Source of the DNA: Sneathiella litorea
GTDB taxonomy: Bacteria; Pseudomonadota; Alphaproteobacteria; Sneathiellales; Sneathiellaceae
Assembly (NCBI RefSeq): GCF_009882915.1
Contig: NZ_WTUW01000001.1
Coordinates: 1,054,357 to 1,118,356, forward strand
DNA: 64,000 nt
Direction: 5' to 3'
In this document: positions 29,830 to 37,354 of the stretch, one piece after another
Layout of the letters: the number at the start of each line of letters is the position of its first letter
Numbering within the stretch: position 1 is the stretch's first letter
Made by a program: the position numbers and the translations under genes
Notes under the pieces: model-generated
What the model saw: only the letters and a program-made list of their open reading frames with translations
Database searches by the model: none
Told to the model about the DNA's origin: nothing

Positions 29830-30024
29830 TTTTTAGTCTACCCCGTTGCTTGATTGGGATATGTTACGTTTAAACTGCGGGGAGTTCAAAGCATCTCTCT
29901 CTTCTTCAGCTGAATGTCATAGCAATGTAATTAAATTTGCCTTCTGAGGGGTTTGACCCCTTGCATTCTCCCGACTCTCAAGTATATTCGCCGCGCGCCT
30001 CCGATTGTGCGGGGCGCACCCTGC

Positions 30025-30114
30025 GGAGGGGTGGCCGAGTGGCTGAAGGCGCACGCCTGGAAAGTGTGTATACGGGGAACCGTATCGGGGGTTCGAATCC
30101 CCCTCCCTCCGCCA
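30025..30114 (+). tRNA. tRNA-Ser (anticodon GGA)
   Basis: A 90-nt class II tRNA with a 7-bp acceptor stem (GGAGGGG paired with TCCCTCC, one G-U), a D-arm GGCCGAGTGGCTGAAGGC, an anticodon loop containing TGGAA, a long variable arm (TACGGGGAACCGTA), a T-arm GGTTCGAATCC, discriminator G and an encoded CCA. It reads UCC and UCU codons. tRNA-Ser genes are common integration sites, and an integrase gene starts 142 bp downstream. Confidence 0.97.
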
Positions 30115-30256
30115 CTTTTTCTTCAGGTTAAGAATTTAAGTTACCTAACCTGTTGGTAATTATATCAATTTTGGTTTTAGCTCAAAACCCTGATCGCGTA
30201 TAAAACGCGGCTGGCGGGCCTCTAGTACAGAAAACTGGTACAGGGAAGGTCTGATC

Positions 30257-31306
30257 ATGGGCGAATATCGACTTGTTTATCTGGTTCGGCGAGGCCGTCA
30301 GTTTTACTTCCGAAGGGCAATCCCTTCCGTGGTCATTCCCTATTTGAATAAATCAGAAATCAAGCTATCGTTGCGAACGAACCAACCGGACATCGCAAGG
30401 AGGCGGTGCCGGATAATTTCAAATGTTTTCGAACGGTTTTTTGACTATTGCGGGCTTATGTCTGAACTTCCAGCAAATGTGATTGATAAAATCATTAAAG
30501 AGTATTTCGCGACCGCGATGCAGGAAGTGCGGGAAATCGTCAAAGATGGTGTTGGTGGCCCCAATCCCGGCATTGATGTTGCGCAAGAACTCATTGGGAC
30601 CGATAAATTCCTGAAATCCCTGAAATTAGAACTCGCAAGCCGAAATTTTCAGCTAGGGACAATTGGTATTGCGGAGGGTGCGACGGAAAACTCCGGATAT
30701 CTTTTTCCAAAAAAGGGAACCGACAGTTTCGATGATCTTTGTGAAGGAATTCTTCGAGCAAAAATTGAACAAAGCCGAATATATGCCGCCATGTTATCGG
30801 GTGACTATGATCAGATTGAGCCCAAGGATGTCCTCTTCAAAGCACCTGCCTACGGAACCTATGAGCAAAAGGCGAACTTTGTCGGATCAGAGATCACGGT
30901 CGGGGAATTGGTAGATAAATTTATCAAACTCAAGTCTGGTAGTAATGAATGGGTAAAGAAGACAGCGGCGGATAATATAAGAGTTCTGAACTGGTTTAAG
31001 TTGCTCGTTGGTCCTGATTTATCCATAAGCTCCATCACCAAGGGCAATGTGGAAAAGTTTCGGAACCTGATGATGAGAGTCCCCAGTAGCTTCGAGAAAA
31101 AGAAAGATTATGCGGGCATGAATGTCCTGCAGGCGGCGGAAGCACTTGTAGAGGGAAACCAAATTAGCCCAAAAACATCAGATAAATACTTCAAAACCCT
31201 GAAAGGCTTTTTAAACTGGTGTGTTGAGGAGGAATATCTCCCTTCGGCACTGTCAGAAGAAAATTGCTTGATGGTCATTTGCTCGTCGACTAGCTTCCGA
31301 GCATGA
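30257..31306 (+). pseudogene. Tyrosine integrase, truncated by IS6-family insertion
   Basis: The N-terminal half fits a phage/island integrase with a DUF6538-like start (YLVRRGRQFYFRRAIPSVVI ... LRTNQPDIARRR) and a core-binding domain (about residues 215-325, ITVGELVDKFIKLKSG ... TSDKYFKTLKGFLNWCVEEEYLP). Genuine integrase sequence stops at about residue 329, where the IS left end begins; the last 20 codons are IS sequence. The catalytic domain with the Arg-His-Arg-Tyr residues is absent, so the protein cannot recombine DNA. It points away from the tRNA-Ser, as expected for an element integrated in the tRNA 3' end. The missing part is not found elsewhere in the window. Confidence 0.85.
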
Positions 31307-32073
31307 TAAAACAGAACTCATTTCGTTATTTCAAGACGTCACCTGAGATCATCCGGCTGGCGGTGATGATGTATGTCCGATTTCCGCTTTCACTTCGCAA
31401 TGTTGAAGACCTTCTTCATGAGCGCGGTATCGACATTTGCCATGAGACTGTACGCTATTGGTGGAACCGGTTTGGTCCACTGTTTGCGCGCGAGATCCGG
31501 AAGAAACGTAATTTTCCTTCCCAGAATTATTCCAACTGGCGATGGCATTTGGACGAAGTATTTGTGAAGATCAATGGTGAAACACATTACCTGTGGCGTG
31601 CGGTTGATCATGAAGGAGAAGTCCTGGAAGTCTATGTTTCTAAACGCCGCGATCGCAAGGCAGCCTTGGTGTTCCTTAAGAAACTTATGAAGCGGCATGG
31701 AAAACCAAATGAAATAGTAACGGATAGATTACGGTCATATCGTGCCGCTATGAAGACCATCGGAAATGCCGAGGTTCAAGAGGCTGGCCGGTGGAAGAAC
31801 AATCGCTGTGAAAACTCCCATCTACCATTTCGACGAAGAGAGCAGGCGATGCTGAAATTCAGGCGCCTGCGAAGTTTGCAAAAATTCGTATTTATTCACG
31901 CATCCGTCCACAATCATTTCAATCATGAGCGTCACTTAACCAAGCGGAAAATATTCAAGCTTCAAAGAAATGCCGCACTGGCCGAGTGGCAGCAACTCAG
32001 CGCGGCATGATAGTGGCACTATTATGTCATTTTACGCCAAACGGAGACGCGGTCGTATTCGTCTGACAGCACC
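31246..32073 (+). mobile_element. Complete IS6-family insertion sequence
   Basis: An 828-bp element. The left end is GGCACTGTCAGAAGAAA; the right end, read inward, is GGTGCTGTCAGACGAAT, so 13 of the 17 end bases match. The size, the ends beginning GG.(A/G)CTGT and the single transposase gene all fit the IS6 group. The 8-bp flanks are CTCCCTTC and TTATAGTC and do not match, so there is no target duplication. It joins two broken genes, which suggests an IS-mediated deletion or a recombination between two copies rather than simple insertion. Confidence 0.88.
31303..32010 (+). CDS. IS6-family DDE transposase
   Basis: The 235-residue transposase has an N-terminal helix-turn-helix (LSLRNVEDLLHERGIDICHETVRYWW). 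The DDE catalytic triad is complete: Asp in RWHLDEVFVKI, Asp in IVTDRLRSYRAAM and Glu in NNRCENSHLPFRRRE. The domain order and motifs are those of IS26-like enzymes, which move by a copy-in route forming cointegrates. The frame is intact, so the element may still be active. The gene fills the IS between its ends. Confidence 0.93.
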   Translation: MIKQNSFRYFKTSPEIIRLAVMMYVRFPLSLRNVEDLLHERGIDICHETVRYWWNRFGPLFAREIRKKRNFPSQNYSNWRWHLDEVFVKINGETHYLWRAVDHEGEVLEVYVSKRRDRKAALVFLKKLMKRHGKPNEIVTDRLRSYRAAMKTIGNAEVQEAGRWKNNRCENSHLPFRRREQAMLKFRRLRSLQKFVFIHASVHNHFNHERHLTKRKIFKLQRNAALAEWQQLSAA

Positions 32074-32267
32074 TTATAGTCTGGTTTGGGCTCTAATTTT
32101 GAGGTTAAGACTTCTTTCGATAACGGCGGGCGATCATAGGGCGGGAAAGGTTCGTCTCCTAAAATTGTGATTGAGCGTTCATCGCCGAGATCGCGAAGGG
32201 TTTTAGCAAGTATAGCCGCTGCCATTCCTGCACCGATAATGATGGTGCCTAGTTCATTCTTAAGCAT
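32022..32267 (-). pseudogene. Ferredoxin-reductase-like FAD oxidoreductase, N-terminal fragment cut by the IS
   Basis: The first about 64 residues are the start of a Rossmann FAD-dependent reductase: GTIIIGAGMAAAILAKTL (the dinucleotide-binding glycine loop), then FPPYDRPPLSKEVL, which is typical of ferredoxin/rubredoxin reductases serving P450 or dioxygenase systems. From there the frame reads into the right end of the IS and stops, so more than 300 usual residues are missing. The ATG lies at the end of the fragment farthest from the IS, and the gene ran toward the IS. It is therefore inactive. Confidence 0.85.
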
Positions 32268-32581
32268 TTTTACTACACCAATCGATTATTATTAGGTGAT
32301 AATTTTCAAAACAAAATAGAGCAAATACCCAAGCGGAATGGTGTAAGCTTAGGCCGGTTTATTCTGTTGCTACAAATTCGCTCATCAATTTGATTTTTAT
32401 AGTATAATTGGTCAAAAAGTACAATTAAAAACCAAGAAAATACTTCGATTAACACCCGCTTTTGTGCTCCTTTTTTGTACGTATAAATTGCAAAGAAGAG
32501 ATACTTTCCAGGGTCTTTCTTTTACTGGCAAACAGCTAAATAGGTTAGTTTGTCCAGACTGCATAAATCAGTGTTCTTACC
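32268..32581. other. AT-rich non-coding interval
   Basis: This is the upstream region of the cut reductase followed by the edge of a decayed IS copy. It is clearly richer in A and T than its core surroundings and holds no open frame, RNA or repeat that I can support. Confidence 0.5.
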
Positions 32582-32880
32582 ATGGGCGAGACTCAAAAAT
32601 TCGAACTCGTTTCGCTCTTTTATAACGTCATCCGAGATTATCCGCCTGGTAGGAATGTTGTGTGTCTAATTTTCCCCCTCTCGCTTCGAAATTTCGGAAC
32701 CCTTATTTATGAACGAGGCTCGATGTTTTTCATAAAACAATTCCATTTATTAGTGTGAGTTTGTGTAATCGGATAGCGTTCGATTAGGGGAACATTTCAG
32801 GTCGATCTCTTGTTGTTTGATGGCAGGGTACGCTACCTAAGAACGCGGCATGATCAGTGGGTTATAGTCACATTAGCGGG
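32582..32880 (+). mobile_element. Decayed, internally deleted IS6-family copy
   Basis: Translated in pieces it follows the neighbouring intact transposase: NSFR.F.TS.EIIRL, then after a stop and a frameshift FPLSLRNFGTLIYERG. The middle of the gene is gone. Near the end the DNA matches the 3' part again (CGCGGCATGAT, then AGTGG). It has the same orientation as the intact element and lies upstream of the AhpD-like gene. Confidence 0.75.
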
Positions 32881-32921
32881 TTAGCTCAGGAATTCTCTAC
32901 AGGAATTTAAGTCGACATCAC

Positions 32922-32963
32922 ATTTGAGTGATCACTCAAATACGCTATTGAGTAATTGCTCAA
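32922..32963 (+). promoter_or_regulatory. Paired palindromic operators, probably for the TetR regulator
   Basis: ATTTGAGTGATCACTCAAAT is a perfect 20-bp palindrome. Twenty-four bp further on (centre to centre) is TTGAGTAATTGCTCAA, a palindrome with a single mismatched pair. Both share the half-site TTGAGT. The pair lies about 160-200 bp upstream of the AhpD-like gene, whose cluster ends with a TetR family gene, the natural candidate to bind here. Confidence 0.7.
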
Positions 32964-33120
32964 ATAAGATTATCTCTCCTCTAGCGCAACGTAGTGAAGG
33001 ATACCAAACGATGGTGTTGAAACAGAAATGCGGTGACTGGCTAGTGATCACCGAGGGTACCTCTGGCATCAATCCCGCATGAAACTGAATAAAATAAACT
33101 GAAAACTTAAAGGAAAGAAA

Positions 33121-33684
33121 ATGACTGACTTCGTCAAACACACTATTGAAACAGCCCCGGAAGCTTCTAAGCCACATCTGGAAACATCGCTGAAGAACAA
33201 CGGTCGTATTCCTGGGCTTCATGCTATCATGGCTGATGCTCCGGGTCTGTTGGCTACCTATAATTTTGCCCATCAACAATTCATGGCCACAAGCCTGACT
33301 GACGAGGAAAAAACTGTCGTTTGGCAAACTGTGAATGTCGAACAGGATTGCCATTACTGCGTCCCGGCGCACACTGGCATTGCTAAAATGATGAAAGTTG
33401 ATGACGCGATCACTGAGGCGTTGCGCAACGAAACTCCACTACCGACTGCTAAGCTGGAAGCGCTGCGCGACTTCACCTTATTGGTTATTCGCAATCGCGG
33501 TTTTGTGGATGAGGCCGACACGCAAGCCTTTTTGGCAGCTGGGTTTAGCCAGACAAACATCCTGGAAGTTATTCTGGGCGCGGCTCAGAAACTGATGTCC
33601 AACTATACCAATCACTTTGCCCAGACGCCAATTGATCAGGTATTTCAAAAATTCGCATGGGAGAGAACTTCTCAAGTCGCTTAA
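33121..33684 (+). CDS. AhpD-like / carboxymuconolactone decarboxylase family protein
   Basis: The 187-residue all-helical protein has the AhpD-type redox site EQDCHYCVPAHTGIAKMM (about 77-94), a CxxC followed by a histidine, as in alkylhydroperoxidase D. The helix VNVEQDCHYC and the late ILEVILGAAQKLMSNYTNHF match the fold. Such proteins use the cysteine pair for peroxide or thiol-disulfide chemistry in the cytosol. It is followed by a strong hairpin, then by a DsbA-family gene and a TetR gene. The cassette lies between two decayed IS6 copies, suggesting acquisition by transfer. Confidence 0.88.
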   Translation: MTDFVKHTIETAPEASKPHLETSLKNNGRIPGLHAIMADAPGLLATYNFAHQQFMATSLTDEEKTVVWQTVNVEQDCHYCVPAHTGIAKMMKVDDAITEALRNETPLPTAKLEALRDFTLLVIRNRGFVDEADTQAFLAAGFSQTNILEVILGAAQKLMSNYTNHFAQTPIDQVFQKFAWERTSQVA

Positions 33685-33694
33685 GTAAATCAAA

Positions 33695-33724
33695 ATTTGG
33701 GGCGGAGAGTTCTCTGCCCCAAAT
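33695..33724 (+). terminator. Terminator-like hairpin after the AhpD-like gene
   Basis: The stem ATTTGGGGC / GCCCCAAAT is 9 bp, extended inside by GAGAG/CTCT-type pairing, and is followed by CCTTTG. The T run is weak. It could reduce expression of the downstream DsbA and TetR genes. Confidence 0.6.
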
Positions 33725-33973
33725 CCTTTGTGAAGACCAAATCATGAATGCGTTAAACACTAAAGGTGGCTGTGCCTTGTTCCGGGCAACAATTTTTAAC
33801 ATTAGTCGCAAGATCCCAGTCCTGGCCCGGCCTAATGCAACGGGCGCCTAGGAAACCCATCTGATGTTACTTTTAACGGCGAAACTGATTTCGCTGGTCT
33901 ATGGCGTCATTAATTTGCGAATATGGTTGGAAGTCGACCAAAGTGTACTGGAAGATGAAGAAAGGAAGTTCAC

Positions 33974-34618
33974 ATGACAACGCCACTCCGTATCGACATT
34001 GTGTCCGATGTGATGTGCCCTTGGTGCATCATCGGGTATCGCCAGTTAGCACAAGCTCTTGAGGCCACCGCTACGGCGCATGACATCCACTGGCACCCGT
34101 TTGAACTGAATCCAGAGATGCCACCTGAAGGGCAGAATACTCGCGAGCATATCATCGAAAAATATGGCTCTACCCCCGAGCACTCGGCGCAGAGTCGGGC
34201 GCAAATGACAAAGCTTGGTGCCGATCTGGGTTTTGATTTCCGGTTCACTGAAGACATGCGCATGCACAACACATTCAATGCCCACCAGATGCTTCATTGG
34301 GCTGACAAACAGGGGCGCAAGAATGACCTGAAAATGGCGTTATTCACCGCACATTTCACTGAGGGGCGTAACCTGTCTGACGTGACAGTTCTGGCTGATG
34401 TCGCCGGAGAAATTGGGCTGGATCGTGCCGAAGCTCTGGCGGTTCTGGACGACCAACGCTTTGCGTCTGACGTTAGGCAAGAGCAGAATTTCTGGATCCA
34501 ACAGGGTATACGCGGCGTTCCGGCAATGGTGTTTGATCAAAAGCACCTTGTCACTGGCGCACAAGGTGTCGAAAATTACACAAAAATCCTTGCGCAGCTG
34601 ACTAAAGAGACCACCTGA
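33974..34618 (+). CDS. FrnE-like DsbA family oxidoreductase
   Basis: The 214-residue thioredoxin-fold protein has the active site CPWC (Cys15 and Cys18, in IVSDVMCPWCIIGYRQL), the helical insertion typical of DsbA/HCCA isomerases, and the cis-proline loop GVPAMVFD (about 178-185). There is no signal peptide, so it acts in the cytosol, as FrnE-type proteins do in oxidative stress. Its stop is 2 bp from the TetR start, and the AhpD-like gene is upstream. The three together look like a small thiol-redox cassette controlled by its own repressor. Confidence 0.9.
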   Translation: MTTPLRIDIVSDVMCPWCIIGYRQLAQALEATATAHDIHWHPFELNPEMPPEGQNTREHIIEKYGSTPEHSAQSRAQMTKLGADLGFDFRFTEDMRMHNTFNAHQMLHWADKQGRKNDLKMALFTAHFTEGRNLSDVTVLADVAGEIGLDRAEALAVLDDQRFASDVRQEQNFWIQQGIRGVPAMVFDQKHLVTGAQGVENYTKILAQLTKETT

Positions 34619-34620
34619 GC

Positions 34621-35226
34621 ATGTCCCGTTCCGCACCTTATGATCGTGAAACTGCTCTCGATGCAGCTATGAAGCTGTTTTGGGAGAAAGGGTTTCACGC
34701 GACCTCGCTCAAGGACCTAGAAGCTGCCTTACAGATGAAACCCGGCAGCATCTATGCGGCGTTTACCAGCAAAGAGCACCTCTACATGCTAGCGCTTGAA
34801 CGCTATTTTGAAAAATCCCGCGCAATGTTTCGCAACCAGATCGTGCGCGCGGCTTCGCCGCTGGATGCTCTGGCTGATCATTTTCGGGCCTATGCGCGGC
34901 TGGCGCCGAATGACAAGTCTCGAAAAGCCTGTATGTTGACCAAAACCATGGTTGACACGCGTACGACCGACCCGGCCATTGCAGCCGCGACACGAAATTA
35001 TCTTTCAGCGATGCATAACGAGTTTAGGGCTGCCTTTTCAGCCGCACAAACTGCAGGCGAGTTGGCAGACAGTGCAGACCCCAATCGTCTGGCCCACCGT
35101 TTTCAGGCTAATGTCACCGCGCTGCGATTGGCTTTGCATCAGGGGATGGGGGCTGAGGATTTTACCCAGTTGGCCGAGGATATGGCGTTGGAAATTGAAG
35201 GATTGCGGGTAACGGCAACTTCATGA
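34621..35226 (+). CDS. TetR family transcriptional regulator
   Basis: The 201-residue regulator starts RETALDAAMKLFWEKGFHATSLKDLEAALQMKPGSIYAAF, a TetR helix-turn-helix (about 8-47), followed by an all-helical ligand and dimer domain. It is 2 bp from the DsbA-like gene, so they are co-transcribed. Regulators of this kind (AcrR/NemR-like) often respond to electrophiles or oxidants. The paired TTGAGT palindromes upstream of the AhpD-like gene are its most likely target, giving feedback control of the cassette. Confidence 0.92.
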   Translation: MSRSAPYDRETALDAAMKLFWEKGFHATSLKDLEAALQMKPGSIYAAFTSKEHLYMLALERYFEKSRAMFRNQIVRAASPLDALADHFRAYARLAPNDKSRKACMLTKTMVDTRTTDPAIAAATRNYLSAMHNEFRAAFSAAQTAGELADSADPNRLAHRFQANVTALRLALHQGMGAEDFTQLAEDMALEIEGLRVTATS

Positions 35227-35255
35227 TCAATCCAGTTAGTGGCGGATTTCCGGAA

Positions 35256-35442
35256 CTTTACGGAATTTGTTTCTGTTTACGCATCAGTCCATAACAACCT
35301 CAACCGTGATAGTTGCCTAATTAGCCGACAAGTTTTTAGGTCTCAACGAAATGCCGCACTGACAGAATGACAGAAAATTCGCCCGACAAAATGAAGGTAT
35401 TTTTTGCAAACGGAGACGAGGTAGCATTTGTCTGTCAGCGCC
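35256..35442 (+). mobile_element. Decayed IS6-family copy, 3' end only
   Basis: The DNA translates as FVSVYASVHNNLNRDSCLIS then VFRSQRNAALTE and a stop, matching the C-terminal end of the intact transposase (FVFIHASVHNHFNHERHLTK ... LQRNAALAE). It ends in TGTCTGTCAGCGCC, close to the right end of the intact IS. It has the same orientation as the other two copies, and together with the copy at 32.6 kb it brackets the redox cassette. Confidence 0.8.
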
Positions 35443-35688
35443 TAAATTCGTAAAAATATTCTTGCTAAAAAGTTAATTTAGCAAAACCCCAGAAAAACTT
35501 CCGACTGTAGCAACATACGAACTCTTTCTAAAATAATCGACGGTTGCGTGGTGAAATCCCATCGAACTTTATGATGATATAAGAAGATATTTATTCTAAC
35601 TGTAGAGGACAGTTCAGAAGATGTACTAATTTCTCGGTACTTCACTTGACATCTCAGTTTTTTCCGTGTCATTATTTCGAAAATAGAT
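35443..35688. other. AT-rich upstream region of the TRAP operon
   Basis: No gene is visible. It should hold the TRAP promoter; TTGACA at about 35646 is a possible -35 element, but I cannot place a convincing -10. Confidence 0.4.
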
Positions 35689-35710
35689 ACAAAGTTTTAA
35701 TTTTCGAAAC
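35689..35710 (+). promoter_or_regulatory. Candidate IclR operator upstream of the TRAP genes
   Basis: The 22-bp block begins ACAAAGTTTTAATTTTCG and ends GAAAC. It ends 17 bp before the dctP ATG. Eighteen of 22 positions are identical to a block at nearly the same distance before the hydantoinase-type gene at 39.6 kb. The TTT...GAAA inverted arrangement fits IclR-type operators. Confidence 0.5.
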
Positions 35711-35727
35711 TTATCTCGGAGGTAAAT

Positions 35728-36753
35728 ATGTTAGGAATGAGACCGATAAAGCGCTTGGCCCTAGGTTTTGCAGCCTTTTTCAGCCTTGGTAACTTGGCTT
35801 TGGCAGATGATGCCGTTGTCTGGCGCATTCAGAGTAACTTGAATGCAGGCGAGCCAGGTTACATTGCATTGGAAGAAAAATTTGCAAAGCTTTCTGAAAA
35901 AATGTCTGGGGGTGACATTTCATTTGAAATCTACCCGGTAGGCGCCCTTTTCCCGATTGCGGATGGCCTGGAAGCAGTCGGCGCGGGTTTGACGGAAATG
36001 GCTGTTTTAACAGGTGGTTACTATTCTGGTAAAATGGGGCCAATAGCGAATTTGGAAAGCGGCGTTCCCGGTTCTCTAAGGACACCGATTGAACGGTATA
36101 ATTTCTTCTACAAAGAAGGTTTTATTGATATCGCCCGGAAAGCTTACAAGCCGTATGGTATTTTCTATCTCGGGCCGCAACTTTCTCCACCTTGGGATAT
36201 TATGTCCAAGAAGCCAATCACATCCATGGCTGATTTCCAAGGGCTGAAAATAAGGTCATTTGGTCTGGAGGCCAAATGGTATGAATCTATGGGAGCGACA
36301 CCTGTTTTCATGGGTGGCGGTGAAATTTATACAGGCCTTGCAACTGGCGTACTAGATGCCGCCCGTTGGGCAAGCCCCTCTGGCAATTTGAACAATTCCT
36401 ATCAAGAAGTTGCCAAATACTATGTGCAGCCTTCTCCGATGCCGGTTCCAAATAATTTCTTTGCAGTTAATGAAGCCGCATGGTCCGCACTTCCTGACAA
36501 CATAAAGGAAATCCTGAAAGAGGCTGCTGTGGCATCATCTTTTGATTATATCGCTCAGGCTGATATGAAAGATGCACAGGCCATGCAGGAAATGGAAAAA
36601 CAAGGCGTAGAAATTTCTGTGATTTCTGCGGAGGAGTGGGCAAAAATGGAACAAGCTGCTGCTGAGCTTTGGAGAGGATACGCTGCTGAAGGCGGTCTTG
36701 CCCAAGAAGGTGTCGAACTTCTTGACAATTTCCTCAAGAAACTAGGCCGTTAG
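35728..36753 (+). CDS. TRAP transporter solute-binding protein, DctP family
   Basis: The 341-residue periplasmic binding protein has a signal peptide (MLGMRPIKRLALGFAAFFSL, cleavage likely after ALA in LGNLALADD). The mature part has the DctP fold: FEIYPVGALFPIADGLEAVGAGLTEMAVL early, then the central substrate-binding strand ADFQGLKIRSFGLEAKWYESMGATPVFMGGGEIYTGL with the conserved arginine (IRSFG) that clamps a carboxylate. DctP-type proteins bind organic acids. A GGAGG precedes the ATG. A strong hairpin follows the stop, which would leave more binding protein than membrane subunits. Confidence 0.92.
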   Translation: MLGMRPIKRLALGFAAFFSLGNLALADDAVVWRIQSNLNAGEPGYIALEEKFAKLSEKMSGGDISFEIYPVGALFPIADGLEAVGAGLTEMAVLTGGYYSGKMGPIANLESGVPGSLRTPIERYNFFYKEGFIDIARKAYKPYGIFYLGPQLSPPWDIMSKKPITSMADFQGLKIRSFGLEAKWYESMGATPVFMGGGEIYTGLATGVLDAARWASPSGNLNNSYQEVAKYYVQPSPMPVPNNFFAVNEAAWSALPDNIKEILKEAAVASSFDYIAQADMKDAQAMQEMEKQGVEISVISAEEWAKMEQAAAELWRGYAAEGGLAQEGVELLDNFLKKLGR

Positions 36754-36763
36754 CTTTTAATAT

Positions 36764-36804
36764 ATCCGGCTCGTCTTTTGACAGAAGGACGAGCCGGATT
36801 TCTT
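36764..36804 (+). terminator. Intra-operon hairpin between dctP and dctQ
   Basis: The stem ATCCGGCTCGTC / GACGAGCCGGAT is 12 bp and perfect, followed by TTCTTTTT. It is probably a partial terminator that lowers expression of the membrane subunits relative to the binding protein. Confidence 0.8.
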
Positions 36805-36829
36805 TTTATCTGTTGAAGTGTGGGGCTAA

Positions 36830-37354
36830 ATGCTGCGAAGGATCAGTGGCTATATCGATCGAGCTCTCGAGTTAGTTGGCAAAACTATCGCAATGCTGGT
36901 TTTTCTGATGATTGGCGTGATCGTTTTTGAAATGGCGGCGCGCGGATTGTTTGACATGCCGACTTCGTGGGCACATGAATTCACTTCCTGGCTCCTCACT
37001 CTTTTTATTTTTCTTGGTGGCCCTTGGGCGCTTGCTAAGGGGCAGTTCGTGCGGGTGGATGTATTTCACGCAAAAATGAGTCCGAAAAAGAGGGCTCTTG
37101 TGGACACATTTGTCTCTACCTTGTTATTTGCTTTATTTGTGGCTGTCCTGATTTGGCTGGGCGGCAAATTCGCCATATCCTCCTTCCATATAGGTGAGAG
37201 GTCTGCCACTGGCGGCTGGGCGGGGCCAGTCTGGGTTCCGAAGTTTGCTATTCCCCTCGGATGTATATTGCTAAGTTTCGCGTGGATTTCCCATTTGATC
37301 CGACTTTGGGTTGCGGTTGTCGATGGGACGAACAAGGAGGCGGAAAATGCCTGA
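36830..37354 (+). CDS. TRAP transporter small membrane subunit, DctQ family
   Basis: The 174-residue protein has four membrane helices (about 17-38, 48-66, 88-113 and 138-158). The family signature FEMAARGLFDMPTSWAHEFTSWLLTLFIFLGGPWALAKGQFVRVD is visible. DctQ partners the large DctM channel subunit and is needed for transport driven by the sodium gradient. It overlaps the dctM start by 8 bp, so the membrane subunits are made together. Confidence 0.92.
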   Translation: MLRRISGYIDRALELVGKTIAMLVFLMIGVIVFEMAARGLFDMPTSWAHEFTSWLLTLFIFLGGPWALAKGQFVRVDVFHAKMSPKKRALVDTFVSTLLFALFVAVLIWLGGKFAISSFHIGERSATGGWAGPVWVPKFAIPLGCILLSFAWISHLIRLWVAVVDGTNKEAENA

